From Anaerolineae bacterium (lineage in GTDB: Bacteria; Chloroflexota; Anaerolineae; B4-G1), in assembly GCA_016783285.1 (NCBI GenBank), contig JADHWW010000003.1, forward strand, positions 1 to 48,254: a stretch of DNA of 48,254 nucleotides, in the 5' to 3' direction. Under the pieces are notes generated by a model, which was not told the origin of the DNA, ran no database searches, and saw only the letters and a program-made list of their open reading frames with translations. How positions within the stretch are numbered: position 1 is the stretch's first letter; each line of letters starts with the position of its first letter. Both the position numbers and the translations under genes were made by a program. Of the stretch, positions 31,677-40,493 are shown piece after piece.

Positions 31677-32828
31677 ATGCCCCACGATTTCGACCAAATC
31701 ATTGACCGGCGTCACACCGATAGCGCCAAGTGGCGCTGTTACGACGAGGATGTGCTCCCCCTCTGGGTAGCCGATATGGATTTCGCTGTGCCAGAACCGG
31801 TGATCCGCGCTCTGGAAGAACGTGTGGCGCACCCCATCTTTGGATATGGAATACCGCCGGACACCCTCCGCGAGGTGGTTCAGGAGCGGCTGGCCCGGTT
31901 GTACGGCTGGCGCGTCGAGACGGACGATATATTCTTCCTCCCCGGCGTGGTGACCGGGTTCAACCTGGCCTGTCACGCCATCGGCGCGCCGGGCGACGAG
32001 GTGCTGGTGGAAGCCCCTGTCTACCCGCCGATGCTCGTCGCACCGGGGCATACCAGGCGCACCTGCAAGGTCGTGCCGTTGGTCGAGGGGCGCGAGCGGT
32101 ATGAACACGACTTTGACTGTTTCGAGCGGGCGATCACGGAGCGCACATCGCTCTTTCTGCTCTGCAACCCACACAACCCGGTGGGACGGGTCTTCGAGAC
32201 AGCCGAATTAGAACGGTTGGCCGAGACCTGCCTGCGGAACGACATCGTGATCTGCTCCGATGAGATTCACTGCGATTTTGTCTACCCGGACCACCAGCAC
32301 GTCCCAATTGCTTCCCTTGCCCCGGAGGTCGGTGCGCAGACGATCACCCTTTTGGCACCGAGCAAGACCTACAATATCGCCGGGCTTTCCTGCTCGGTAG
32401 GCGTGGTCCAAAACCCCGACCTGCGTGCCAGGTTAGAGCAGGCCGGTGCAGGCCTGGTACCCCACGTCAACGTGCTCGGCTACACGGCCGCCATGGCTGT
32501 CTACTGCGACGGACAACCGTGGTTGGAAGCGCTGCTCGTCTACCTGGAAGCGAACCGCGACGTTCTGCTGGAGCACATTGACACCCACATGCCGGGCATC
32601 AAGTGTAAGCAACCGGAAGGAACCTTCCTGGCCTGGCTCGACTGTCGGGAACCATCCATTCCCGGCAGTCCCCACCAGTTCTTCCTGGAGCGTGCCAGGG
32701 TGGCGCTGAACGACGGGGCCGCCTTCGGCGCGGGGGGAGAAGGCTTTGTGCGCCTGAACTTCGGCTGCCCGCGCGCCACCCTGATCGAGGGTCTGGAACG
32801 GATGCGGGCCGCGCTGGAAGCGCTATGA
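31677..32828 (+). CDS. MalY/PatB-type PLP-dependent C-S lyase/aminotransferase
   Basis: 383 residues from ATG 31677 (GGAG upstream). Fold-type I aminotransferase with the MalY/PatB start motif (KWRCYDEDVLPLWVADMDF). It has NPHNPVGRVF, SDEIHCDFVY, and the PLP lysine in LLAPSKTYNIAGL. The end carries FVRLNFGCPRATL with the carboxylate-binding Arg. Such enzymes cleave cystathionine or related C-S bonds to pyruvate, ammonia and a thiol, and MalY also has regulatory roles. It follows the MFS exporter, so a thiol or amino-acid export module is possible (inference). The next gene is convergent. Confidence 0.9.
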   Translation: MPHDFDQIIDRRHTDSAKWRCYDEDVLPLWVADMDFAVPEPVIRALEERVAHPIFGYGIPPDTLREVVQERLARLYGWRVETDDIFFLPGVVTGFNLACHAIGAPGDEVLVEAPVYPPMLVAPGHTRRTCKVVPLVEGRERYEHDFDCFERAITERTSLFLLCNPHNPVGRVFETAELERLAETCLRNDIVICSDEIHCDFVYPDHQHVPIASLAPEVGAQTITLLAPSKTYNIAGLSCSVGVVQNPDLRARLEQAGAGLVPHVNVLGYTAAMAVYCDGQPWLEALLVYLEANRDVLLEHIDTHMPGIKCKQPEGTFLAWLDCREPSIPGSPHQFFLERARVALNDGAAFGAGGEGFVRLNFGCPRATLIEGLERMRAALEAL

Positions 32829-32865
32829 ATCGGACGCGGATTCACACAGATCTACCGGTTTTCAA

Positions 32866-33516
32866 CTACCCGGCCCCTCCCACCAGTTGCTTGACGACGC
32901 TCACCGCCTCATTCGCGTTCTCGGCGTAAGCGTCCGCGCCGATGGTCTGTGCCCATTCGGGACCGGTCGGCGCGCCACCGATGATGATCTTGATCTGTTC
33001 GCGCAGGCCGGCTTCCTTCAGCGCCTCGATAACCACCTCCTGGTTGCGCATCGTCGTCGTCAACAGCGCCGACATGCCGACGACGTTCGCCCCGGTCTCC
33101 TGTACCTGCTTGACGAACTCATTGGCGGGTACGTCCACCCCCAGATCGTGCACCTGGAAGCCCGCCGCGGTGAGCATCGTCGCCACCAGGCTCTTGCCAA
33201 TCTCGTGAATGTCCCCCTCGACGGTGCCGATGACGATAGTGCCGAGCACCTGGCGCTGCTCCTGCCGCGCAATCAGTGCTGGCTCGAAGACAGCCATTGC
33301 CCCCTTCATCGCCTCGGCGGCCATCACCAGGTCGGGAATGAAATACTCGCCGCTCTCGTACTTGTCGCCGACGATCTCCATTCCAGGGTTGAGTGCTTCC
33401 TCAATAGCGATCAGCGGCGCGACGCCGGCCTCCAGCGCCTGCACCGCCAGTTCCCGCGCCTGGTCGGGCTCGCCGAGGATAACGACTTCTTGTAGTTGCT
33501 TCAGGATTTCGCTCAT
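32866..33516 (-). CDS. Corrinoid (B12-binding) protein of a methyltransferase system
   Basis: 216 residues. It has an N-terminal helical cap domain (B12-binding-2 type, residues about 1-88), then the cobalamin domain with the D-x-H-x-x-G signature at D102, H104, G107 (EGDIHEIGKSL), and the SALLTTTM and GGAPTGPEWAQTIGADAYAENA segments. H104 is the lower axial cobalt ligand. It accepts a methyl group from the MttB-family enzyme encoded 54 bases upstream in the operon and hands it to a second methyltransferase, which is not in this window. No reductive activator gene is nearby. The start has AAGGAGG. Confidence 0.93.
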   Translation of the reverse strand: MSEILKQLQEVVILGEPDQARELAVQALEAGVAPLIAIEEALNPGMEIVGDKYESGEYFIPDLVMAAEAMKGAMAVFEPALIARQEQRQVLGTIVIGTVEGDIHEIGKSLVATMLTAAGFQVHDLGVDVPANEFVKQVQETGANVVGMSALLTTTMRNQEVVIEALKEAGLREQIKIIIGGAPTGPEWAQTIGADAYAENANEAVSVVKQLVGGAG

Positions 33517-33531
33517 CTTGCCTCCTTGTCG

Positions 33532-33570
33532 TTGGATGTTGGATACTGGGTATTGGATACTGGATACTGG
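33532..33570. repeat. Short tandem repeat TTGGATACTGGATACTGG type
   Basis: Degenerate copies of TTGGATACTGG fill the gap between the MttB-family gene and the corrinoid gene. The units are 8-14 bases and imperfect. Similar simple repeats occur at 38134-38173. It may affect mRNA between the two cistrons, but no hairpin is obvious. Confidence 0.6.
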
Positions 33571-35034
33571 TTACCTGCGCTCTGGCAGACGATCCATTCC
33601 GGCGGCCTGGGCCGCCCGCAGCGTGATGGCCTCCAGTTCGCGAGTTACTTCGTCGGGTAGAGGGCTGGGTTCATAAGCGGCGATGATCTCTTCGACGCGC
33701 TGGTGGGCGCGTTCGGTGACGTCCAGGCAGCCCTTGTCCTCCCAGTGGTGGCGGAAGTCGCGATCCACCACAGGGCTGGGGATGAACAGTTCCTCCCGGA
33801 ACCAGCGGCGCGTGTGGCGCGTGCTCAGAAAATTGCCCGCGTGCCCTACCTGGCGGATGATCTCCAGCGCCAGCGGTGTCTCCCGCTCGGCCATTCCGGC
33901 CACCAGTCGTTTCGCCATGCCCACGATTTCGGCATCAATCACCAGTTTCTCCAGGCTGAAGCAACTCTCAAAGTCGAGCATGCCGGGGCCAGAGATCATG
34001 TTAATGCCGGTCAAGGCTCCCAACACCGCGCCGATGCCCGATTCGAACCCACACTGACCGTCCACCACCTTGGAATCGGACATTCCCATGTAGGCGTGGG
34101 TGGGCAGCCCCAGGTACTTGCCTACCTCGGCGTAGGCGCAGTCTATCATGATTGTCTCAATAGCGCCCATCGGGGTGGTGCCCGTGCGCATGTCGAAGGC
34201 GGCCGGCGAGCCGCCCCAGACAATAGGTGCGCCGGGGTTGACCAGTTGGTGGATGGCGACCCCGCTCAGGTTCTCGGCGGTGTGCTGGACGACCGCGCCC
34301 AGGAGAGTCGCTGGCCCTGTGGCCCCCGTCAGCGGCATACTCACCAGTTCCGCCGGCACCTGATACCGCGCGCAGTCCATCAGATTTTCACAGGTGATCT
34401 CCGACCACGACAGCGGTGGTGAGGGGCAGGCGTCGAAGATGGCTGTGGGCTTCTCCGCCAACGCTTCCTCACTGCCGGCAACGGTCACCAGCAGGTCCCT
34501 CATCACTCCCCAGGTTTCGACGGCGAACGCGCCGGTGACGACCGGTTTGCGGGTGTAGAGGAGGATCAGGTAGAGCCGGTAAAGGTCGGCGACCTCCTGT
34601 GGGACGTCGGCGCAGACGAGGGAGGTGGCGACCCCGTCCAGCGCGTCCAGTCCGTCGGCCAGTTTGACGAAACGCACGAAGTCGGCGGTAATCGGCGGGC
34701 GCGAGTGCTTTGCGCCGTGGTCGAGGATCTCGATGGCGGCCGACCCGGGGTCGAAGTGCACGTCGTCGGAGCCATAGTGCACCGTCGGCTGGCCGTCGGC
34801 GTCGTAGAGGTGGAACGAAGAGGGGACTGTCTCGACCGCCTGGCGGGCCAGGTCGGCTGGGATGCGCACCACCTGCGCCTCGAAATCCACCTCCGCGCCG
34901 TGTTTGGCCAGGAGGTGTAACGCACGCTCGGAGTGGACGCGCACGCCGGGGTCGCTCAGCAGATCGTACCCCTCAGCGACGACGCGCTCGATAGTCTCGT
35001 GAGTCAGGAATTGTAGACGAGGTCTCATGGTCAC
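33571..35034 (-). CDS. MttB-family (trimethylamine:corrinoid-type) methyltransferase, non-pyrrolysine
   Basis: 487 residues, the usual length for the family. Segments such as LLSDPGVRVHSERAL, GAPIVWGGSPAAFDMRTGTTPMGAIE, YLGLPTHAYMGMSDSKVVDGQ and ISGPGMLDFESCFSLEKLVID are characteristic. The frame has no internal TAG, so it lacks the pyrrolysine of true trimethylamine methyltransferases. Non-Pyl members demethylate quaternary amines such as glycine betaine, proline betaine or carnitine. The actual substrate is unknown. The GTG at 35034 (AAGGAG five bases upstream) or the ATG at 35028 is the start. The corrinoid partner gene follows. The 188 bases upstream hold nothing I can assign. Confidence 0.92.
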   Translation of the reverse strand: MTMRPRLQFLTHETIERVVAEGYDLLSDPGVRVHSERALHLLAKHGAEVDFEAQVVRIPADLARQAVETVPSSFHLYDADGQPTVHYGSDDVHFDPGSAAIEILDHGAKHSRPPITADFVRFVKLADGLDALDGVATSLVCADVPQEVADLYRLYLILLYTRKPVVTGAFAVETWGVMRDLLVTVAGSEEALAEKPTAIFDACPSPPLSWSEITCENLMDCARYQVPAELVSMPLTGATGPATLLGAVVQHTAENLSGVAIHQLVNPGAPIVWGGSPAAFDMRTGTTPMGAIETIMIDCAYAEVGKYLGLPTHAYMGMSDSKVVDGQCGFESGIGAVLGALTGINMISGPGMLDFESCFSLEKLVIDAEIVGMAKRLVAGMAERETPLALEIIRQVGHAGNFLSTRHTRRWFREELFIPSPVVDRDFRHHWEDKGCLDVTERAHQRVEEIIAAYEPSPLPDEVTRELEAITLRAAQAAGMDRLPERR

Positions 35035-35222
35035 GTTTGCTCCTTGTCCACTGGTAGATAAGTGATCTTCTCACTCACCATCCTCCGCTGGTCATAGTGC
35101 AAGTTGGCTTGTGTACTTGGCCCTTGCACCACCATCGCCTGGGCCAGGGAGATATTGACAACGTTGATAAACAGGGCGATGGATGCGGCTGAAGTATAAC
35201 CGAGGAAATGATGAATGGCAAG

Positions 35223-36359
35223 TCATTTTGCTTGGGTGTAATCCTGCACTTCGAGATAGATCACCTTCGGCTCGAAGTTTTCTGTCACGAAGGTGTAGTA
35301 GTCTTGATAACTGTGGGTCGGGGCGGGATAGCGGAAGGCCCACATGTTAATGCACGCGCACCAGGGCCAGTGCTGGCGGGCCCATTCGTAGGCGCCGATG
35401 GTGTGCTCGATCCGTTGCGCGGGGCGGACTCCGCCGGCCCAGCGCGGGTGATCGTTCCAGCCTGCCTCGGTCACGTAGATCGGCTTGTCGCCGTCTCCGT
35501 GGGCGACCAGCCCAGCGCGCAGCAGTTCGACGCGGCGGAAGTTGAGCGCGCCAGGGGCAGGCGGTTCCTCCGGTGGGAGCGTCAGTCCATACGCATGGAC
35601 GGCCAATGCGTCGAAATAGGGCGCAGCGCCAGCCTGGTACATCCGCTCCAGGTAGGCCAGGTCGCTCAGGCCGGCTGCGCTTCCCTCCGGTTCCAGCGTG
35701 GGAGCCAGCGCGCCAGCCAGCACGACCACGTCGGGGTTAGCGGCGTGAGCGCGGGAGTAGACCGCGCGTAGCAGTTCGACGTATCCCTCGGGGTCCACCG
35801 GCCGGTAGCCCCACTCGAAACTGAGGTTGGGTTCGTTCCAGATGATGATGTGGTTCACGCGCCCACGGTAGCGCGCGACGAAGGCGGCCACGAAACCGGC
35901 GAAGTCGTCGTAGTGGTCGGCGTCCAGGTAGGTGAGAGTGGTCTCCTGTTCCCCAGGTACTGGGCGAGCCCACGCTGGCACCCAGCCCAGCCGGGCGATC
36001 ATGGTCAACCCCTGGTTCTCGGCGTGTTCGATCACCGTGTCGCTGTGGCCCCAGGTGAATACCCCTTCTTCGGCCTCAATGTAGGGCCAGGGGAAATACT
36101 CGGCGATCCAGGGGGCGCCCAGTTCGCGCACCATTTGCAGCGTGCGCTGGATCTTCCACTCCTCTACCTCGTCAGTGAGGCGGGTGTGGACGCCGACGAT
36201 AGGGTTGGTGGTGACCACCTGCTGGGGCGGGTCGAGGACGACCAGGACATGGGGGGGGCGGACGGCCCACAGGATAAAGAGCACCAGCGCCAGCCGGGCC
36301 AGGTGAGTTGGCCGGACGTGGCGTAACCAGGTAGAGGGGGACAACAGCAATTCTCGCAT
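35223..36359 (-). CDS. Membrane-anchored glycoside-hydrolase-like (clan A TIM barrel) protein
   Basis: 378 residues. An N-terminal uncleaved signal or anchor (LARLALVLFILWAV, about residues 21-35) is followed by a (beta/alpha)8 domain. The acid/base Glu is visible in IIWNEPNLSFEWGY and the nucleophile Glu in IYVTEAGWNDHPR, the two-Glu pattern of clan GH-A (GH5/GH39-like). It also has LAVHAYG. It should act outside the membrane on a polysaccharide or glycan. The substrate is unknown. Its ATG lies only 9 bases after a terminator-like hairpin and lacks a clear ribosome site, so the start is less certain than the domain. Confidence 0.8.
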   Translation of the reverse strand: MRELLLSPSTWLRHVRPTHLARLALVLFILWAVRPPHVLVVLDPPQQVVTTNPIVGVHTRLTDEVEEWKIQRTLQMVRELGAPWIAEYFPWPYIEAEEGVFTWGHSDTVIEHAENQGLTMIARLGWVPAWARPVPGEQETTLTYLDADHYDDFAGFVAAFVARYRGRVNHIIIWNEPNLSFEWGYRPVDPEGYVELLRAVYSRAHAANPDVVVLAGALAPTLEPEGSAAGLSDLAYLERMYQAGAAPYFDALAVHAYGLTLPPEEPPAPGALNFRRVELLRAGLVAHGDGDKPIYVTEAGWNDHPRWAGGVRPAQRIEHTIGAYEWARQHWPWCACINMWAFRYPAPTHSYQDYYTFVTENFEPKVIYLEVQDYTQAK

Positions 36360-36363
36360 AGGA

Positions 36364-36390
36364 AGACAAAAGGGGAAGCACTGCTTCCCC
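36364..36390 (-). terminator. Terminator downstream of tRNA-Asn
   Basis: Stem GGGGAAGC (36372-36379) and GCTTCCCC (36383-36390) with a 3-base loop. On the minus strand it is followed by TTTTGTCTT. It lies 13 bases after the CCA end of the tRNA. Confidence 0.75.
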
Positions 36391-36402
36391 CATCGAGTGT
36401 CC

Positions 36403-36478
36403 TGGCTCCTCGGGCGGGACTCGAACCTGCAACCAACCGGTTAACAGCCGGCCGCTCTGCCAATTGAGCTACCGAGGA
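36403..36478 (-). tRNA. trnN: tRNA-Asn (anticodon GTT)
   Basis: The minus strand folds as a standard cloverleaf. The acceptor arm is TCCTCGG paired with CCGAGGA, discriminator G, and a genome-encoded CCA (36403-36405). The D arm is TAGCTCAATTGGCAGAGC, the anticodon loop CTGTTAA with anticodon GTT, and the T arm GCAGGTTCGAGTCCCGC. It is preceded by a consensus promoter and followed by a terminator. Confidence 0.96.
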
Positions 36479-36492
36479 ACGCTCACGGCGGT

Positions 36493-36521
36493 ATTATACC
36501 TCTGAATGACCAAATCGTCAA
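36493..36521 (-). promoter_or_regulatory. Promoter of tRNA-Asn
   Basis: Minus strand: TTGACG (36516-36521), a 17-base spacer and TATAAT (36493-36498), close to consensus and correctly placed about 15 bases upstream of the mature tRNA 5' end. Confidence 0.75.
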
Positions 36522-36528
36522 ACTTCGC

Positions 36529-36557
36529 TTGCTGGCGACGCGGAAAGCGGCTATAAT
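36529..36557 (+). promoter_or_regulatory. Promoter of the NBR1-Ig lipoprotein gene
   Basis: TTGCTG (36529-36534), a 17-base spacer and TATAAT (36552-36557), divergent from the tRNA promoter with only 7 bases between the -35 boxes. The leader is about 11 bases and consists mostly of the GAGGAGG ribosome site before ATG 36575. Confidence 0.7.
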
Positions 36558-36574
36558 CGGGTGAGGAGGTTGTC

Positions 36575-38131
36575 ATGAACAAGAAAATTTCCGCGATCCT
36601 GCAGGCGGTGTTGGCCCTGGCCGCCGCAGCGCTTATCCCTGTGCTGGCCTGTGGCCCGTCCAGCGGGGGAAAGGGCCCCACCGTGGTCATCATCTCCCCG
36701 GCCGACGGCTCTACTGTCGTCGTTGGCCAACAGGTGCTTGTCCAATCCTCCGCCTCCGATGAGGGGGGCGTCGCTCGCGTCGAACTGCTCGTCAACTCCG
36801 TCGTCGTCCGCGCGGACCCTCCTGCTGAGGGCACGCCCACCACCTTCGCCATCGCCCAACCCTGGACCCCCAAATCCCCCGGTGATGTCGTCGTCCACAT
36901 CGTCGCCTACAACACCGAAAACCAGGCCTCTCTTCCCACCTCCATCACTCTCCACGTCGTGGAGTCTGCTGCCCAGGTCACTCCGATCTCCGGCCCCACT
37001 CAGACCCCCGTGCCCGACGTGACCGAAGAGAGTGGCTGCACCCTCAACGGTTCTTACGTGGCCGACCTGACGGTCCCCGATAACACGGTGCTCCAGCCTG
37101 GCGTCGCCTTCACCAAGTCCTGGCGCATCCGCAACTCCGGCACGTGCGACTGGGGAACCGGTTTTAAGTTGGTCTTCGTCGGCGACAGCCAACTGGGGGG
37201 CCCGGCCTCCGTCGCCATCCCTGCCACGCTCTCCGGGTCTGCCGTCGATGTCGCGCTGCAGATGGTCGCGCCCAGCGAGCCTGGCACCTATAAGAGCCGC
37301 TGGCGTATGCAGTCTGATCAGGGGCAGGTCTTCGGCAGTACCGTCTACGTGCTTATCGTTGTGCCAGAGCCGATCACGTCCACCCCGACCCTTGAGCCGG
37401 CCCCCGCGATCACGCCATCACCCACTGTGATCACTGCCACGGTACAGCCGCACCCGGACCTGGAGATTGCGGACGTAGCGCCAGAGTCCATCTCGGTGGA
37501 GGTCGGGGAATGGTTCGAGATTCAGGTGGCGGTGCGTAACGGCGGCATCGCGCCAGCGGATTCCAGCACGCTGGAGGGTGTCTTCCCACCCGACGGTGTC
37601 ACCGAGACGGTGGACATCCCGGCCCTCGATCCTGGCGAGGTGCATATCGCCACGCTCCGGTATCGCATCGCCGAGCCTGCCTACGGCGAGGCCACCATCA
37701 GGGTGGGTCCGGAAGATGCTGTGGACGAGGTGAACGAGGGGAGTAGCGAGGTCACCGTGCAAGTGGCCGTGGACCCGCCCAGTCTGACGGTGGGCGAGTT
37801 GGTGCTGGGCGAGGGCGACTCTGTTGACCTGGATCATTTGGGCGCTTACGACTTTGGTTGGAACGACGATGGGGGTGGTTATGCTTTGCGCCCGCAGGCG
37901 GACGCCGTGGCGTACATTGTTATCATGGAGGACGTGAGCGATAGGGCGCACTACGCCCAGATTGACCCCACCAGGTTCAGTGCGGACGATATCCCTGCCC
38001 TCGATCTGGCGGTGGGCGCCATTATCGCTGTGCGCACGGACACCGGTCATCGTGGGTTTCTGCGGGTCGAGGCGTTGGACGCGCGCGATTGTATCCTCTC
38101 TATCTTCTGGGAGATCTGGGATTGGCCGTAG
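36575..38131 (+). CDS. Exported lipoprotein with Ig-like, NBR1-type and CARDB-like domains
   Basis: 518 residues. The signal peptide ends in a lipobox (VLAC, C26). Domain 1 is Ig-like (PTVVIISPADGSTVVVGQQVLV, read in parts). A Thr/Pro linker follows, then an NBR1-type Ig domain (VPDNTVLQPGVAFTKSWRIRN in parts, SGTCDW, PSEPGTYKSRWRM). A second Pro/Thr linker (TSTPTLEPAP) leads to a CARDB-like adhesion domain (DLEIADVAPESISVEVGE) and a C-terminal region of unknown fold (GELVLGEGDSVDLDHLG). It should be anchored on the outer face of the membrane, as an adhesin or cell-wall scaffold. The NBR1-type domain in bacteria is mostly found in Chloroflexota-like exported proteins. Confidence 0.88.
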   Translation: MNKKISAILQAVLALAAAALIPVLACGPSSGGKGPTVVIISPADGSTVVVGQQVLVQSSASDEGGVARVELLVNSVVVRADPPAEGTPTTFAIAQPWTPKSPGDVVVHIVAYNTENQASLPTSITLHVVESAAQVTPISGPTQTPVPDVTEESGCTLNGSYVADLTVPDNTVLQPGVAFTKSWRIRNSGTCDWGTGFKLVFVGDSQLGGPASVAIPATLSGSAVDVALQMVAPSEPGTYKSRWRMQSDQGQVFGSTVYVLIVVPEPITSTPTLEPAPAITPSPTVITATVQPHPDLEIADVAPESISVEVGEWFEIQVAVRNGGIAPADSSTLEGVFPPDGVTETVDIPALDPGEVHIATLRYRIAEPAYGEATIRVGPEDAVDEVNEGSSEVTVQVAVDPPSLTVGELVLGEGDSVDLDHLGAYDFGWNDDGGGYALRPQADAVAYIVIMEDVSDRAHYAQIDPTRFSADDIPALDLAVGAIIAVRTDTGHRGFLRVEALDARDCILSIFWEIWDWP

Positions 38132-38133
38132 GT

Positions 38134-38173
38134 AATGATGAATGATGAATGACGAATGACGAATGACGGATGA
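38134..38173. repeat. Simple tandem repeat GATGAATGAC type
   Basis: Five or so degenerate copies of GATGAATGA(C/T) lie between the lipoprotein stop and the methyltransferase start. It is a short, imperfect simple repeat with no obvious secondary structure. Confidence 0.6.
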
Positions 38174-38187
38174 TCGGTTGGTAGCCA

Positions 38188-38919
38188 ATGCTTTCGCTTG
38201 ACCAACAGGAGGGTTACCGTCGGCGCTACGCCGCGATGCGGGGCGGCTGGCGGCCAGGCAGTCACGTCTACCAGGACGTGGTGATCGCTCGCCTGACCCC
38301 TGGTGCGCGTGTGCTTGACCTGGGCTGCGGGCGGGGTGGGGTGATGGAGCGGTTGCACCCCCGTGCTGGCTTCGTCGCCGGGCTTGATGCCGACCTGAGG
38401 TCATTGCGTGGGCACCGTGCAGCAGTGCTACCGCTGGCCTGTGGGCTGGCGGAGGGTCTGCCCTATGCCGACGGTGTCTTTGACCTGGTCTGCTGTTCGT
38501 GGGTGCTGGAGCATCTGCCCGACCCGGCCCGGGCTCTGGCCGAGGTGGCGCGCGTGCTGCGCAGTGCTGAGCCTGCCGGAGGAACTCCCGGCGGCTACTT
38601 TGTCTTTCTCACACCCAACACTCGTCACCCGTTGGTGATGTTCAACCAGGCTCTGCGCTGGACGCGGGGGCGGCTGGTGGGGCGCTTCTACGACCGGGTG
38701 GAGGAGGACACCTTCCCGGCCTTCTACCGCGCCAACACATACTCGCAGATTGAGCGGCTGGCGCAGGCCGCCGGGCTGGAACGGGTTTCGCTCCGTTTCA
38801 TCGGCGACCCCACCTACCTGGCTTTCAACGAGGTTCTGTTTCGGCTGGCCTGTCTGTTGGAGCGGGTCATGCCGCGCCGGATGCGGGTGCATCTGGTGGG
38901 GGAGTACGTCGCGGTGTAG
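38188..38919 (+). CDS. Class I SAM-dependent methyltransferase (UbiE/COQ5-like)
   Basis: 243 residues. The SAM-binding motif I is VLDLGCGRGGVMERL (about residues 42-56), the acidic post-motif GLDADLRSL, and motif IV FDLVCCSWVLEHLPDP. The C-terminal half (FVFLTPNTRHPLVMFNQALR, FPAFYRANTYSQIERLA) resembles methyltransferases of glycan or lipid biosynthesis clusters. The acceptor substrate is unknown. No strong ribosome site precedes the ATG. It is in line with the exported-protein genes on both sides, so a role in envelope modification is possible (inference). Confidence 0.85.
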   Translation: MLSLDQQEGYRRRYAAMRGGWRPGSHVYQDVVIARLTPGARVLDLGCGRGGVMERLHPRAGFVAGLDADLRSLRGHRAAVLPLACGLAEGLPYADGVFDLVCCSWVLEHLPDPARALAEVARVLRSAEPAGGTPGGYFVFLTPNTRHPLVMFNQALRWTRGRLVGRFYDRVEEDTFPAFYRANTYSQIERLAQAAGLERVSLRFIGDPTYLAFNEVLFRLACLLERVMPRRMRVHLVGEYVAV

Positions 38920-39133
38920 CCTGATTGTAACAGGAGCCAATGCCACAATCGGCAATTCTGTGATACAATGGCGTATAACAGAATCGCCCTGTTCCCCGTT
39001 TCAGGAGTAGAGCGGTGGACGCGCGCGGCAGCGGAAGGAGGCGCCTATGCACAAATCCAGATGAAGGCGCGAAGGAGAGCCACGCACAAGTTTGTACAGG
39101 CAAGCACGAACGTATCAAGGAAAGGAGAATACA

Positions 39134-40483
39134 ATGAACGTGCGCAAGTGGTTGACCGTGAGCGGAACTGTGATATTGGCTATGCTGGTCGTGCTGGTGC
39201 TGGTAGTAGGACTAACCCGGGCCCAAGGGCCAGAGCCGCCAGAGATAGACGTAGAAGGAGAAAAGAGCGCTGCGGTGATAGCGCCTGGTGCAATCCCAAT
39301 CCAGGGACGGCTGACCGACGATGGAGGCAACCCCCTCAATGGCACTTACACCCTCACTTTCCGCCTCTACGATGTAGCCACGGACGGGACGCCCCTGTGC
39401 TCGGACACTAACTCAGTGAGCGTCGAGAACGGGCTGTTCAGCTCCTATATGGACTATTGCTACAACTCGGTTTTCGGCCAGAAACTCTACCTGGGCATCG
39501 AGGTGGGGAGCGACGGAGAGATGACGCCTCGCCAGGTCATCTACCCCGTTCCCTACGCCTTGAGCCTGGTGCCGGGGGCGCTGATCAGTGGCACGGGGGA
39601 TGAGTTGCTCGTCATTGACAATACCTCCACTAGCGGCGGTGACATTGATACACTCATCCTCCGCAACGACAGTGGCACCGGTGAAGCGCTGGAAATCGCA
39701 GCCCAAAACACCGGTGTAGCATCCTTCGCCACGGATGGGTATGGTGTCTGGGGCGATAGCGATAATAACTACGGCGTATATGGCAAGGGCGGCACAAACT
39801 TTGGCGTATATGGCGCGAGCGATACAAACCACGGCGTAGCTGGGAAGGGCCTCAGTGCTGGTACCATGGGCGTCTACGGCTTCAACGAGAACGGGGGATC
39901 TGCTATTCTGGGCTACTCCGATTCAACGACGAACATGTACCCTACCCTCTACCTGATACAAGCGGACTCCGCCGGGAATTTCGTTGTAGGAGCCAGCAGT
40001 CTTTGGGGTACCCGTTACTGGCGTGTGGACCGCACCGGTAGGGGCTACTTCAACGGCGGCACCCAGGTCGGCGGGGCGGACTTTGCCGAGCAGATGGCTG
40101 TCGAAGGCGAGGGAGCGGACTACGAACCAGGTGACGTGCTGGTCATCAGCACCAACGCCGACCGGATGGTCGAACTCTCCGCCGAGCCCTTCGCCACCGC
40201 CGTCATCGGCGTCTATTCGACCAAACCTGCCGTCCTGGCCGGCGCGCCCGATACCGATGACCCCTTGGAGGGCATCCCCGTGGCCATCACCGGCATCGTG
40301 CCCTGCAAGGTCTCGGCCGAGAACGGCCCCATCCACCGTGGCGACCTGCTGGTCACCGCGTCCACGCCCGGCTATGCCATGCGCGCTGGCCCCAACCCGC
40401 CCCAGGGCACCGTCCTGGGCAAGGCGCTGGGCGAATTAGTAGAGGGTACCGGCGTTATCCATGTGCTGGTCACCCTGCAGTAG
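39134..40483 (+). CDS. Exported Gly-Val-Tyr-Gly repeat protein
   Basis: 449 residues from ATG 39134 (AAAGGAG upstream). It has a signal peptide (VILAMLVVLVLVVGLTRAQG) and an N-terminal beta domain (IQGRLTDDGGNPLNGTYTLTF, YPVPYALSL) seen in many bacterial surface proteins. A repeat region at about residues 200-256 carries the unit YGVYG (YGVWGDSD, YGVYGKGG, FGVYGASD, HGVAGKG), which suggests a beta-helix or trimeric spike. The C-terminal domain (GGADFAEQM, YEPGDVLVIS, GIVPCKVSAENGPIHRGDLLV, TPGYAMRA, VLGKALG) is widespread but of unknown function. It begins about 215 bases after the previous stop. A TACAAT -10-like box lies at 38964-38969. The next gene follows by 10 bases. Confidence 0.85.
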   Translation: MNVRKWLTVSGTVILAMLVVLVLVVGLTRAQGPEPPEIDVEGEKSAAVIAPGAIPIQGRLTDDGGNPLNGTYTLTFRLYDVATDGTPLCSDTNSVSVENGLFSSYMDYCYNSVFGQKLYLGIEVGSDGEMTPRQVIYPVPYALSLVPGALISGTGDELLVIDNTSTSGGDIDTLILRNDSGTGEALEIAAQNTGVASFATDGYGVWGDSDNNYGVYGKGGTNFGVYGASDTNHGVAGKGLSAGTMGVYGFNENGGSAILGYSDSTTNMYPTLYLIQADSAGNFVVGASSLWGTRYWRVDRTGRGYFNGGTQVGGADFAEQMAVEGEGADYEPGDVLVISTNADRMVELSAEPFATAVIGVYSTKPAVLAGAPDTDDPLEGIPVAITGIVPCKVSAENGPIHRGDLLVTASTPGYAMRAGPNPPQGTVLGKALGELVEGTGVIHVLVTLQ

Positions 40484-40493
40484 GAGGCCTGCG

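Noticed and set aside
33571..35034. Pyrrolysine-dependent trimethylamine methyltransferase
   Set aside because: The frame has no internal TAG and the full family length is open, so it is a non-pyrrolysine member.
38968..39411. 147-codon open frame on the plus strand
   Set aside because: It overlaps the N-terminus of the exported repeat protein in another frame. That protein has a ribosome site and signal peptide, and this one is Arg-rich without motifs.
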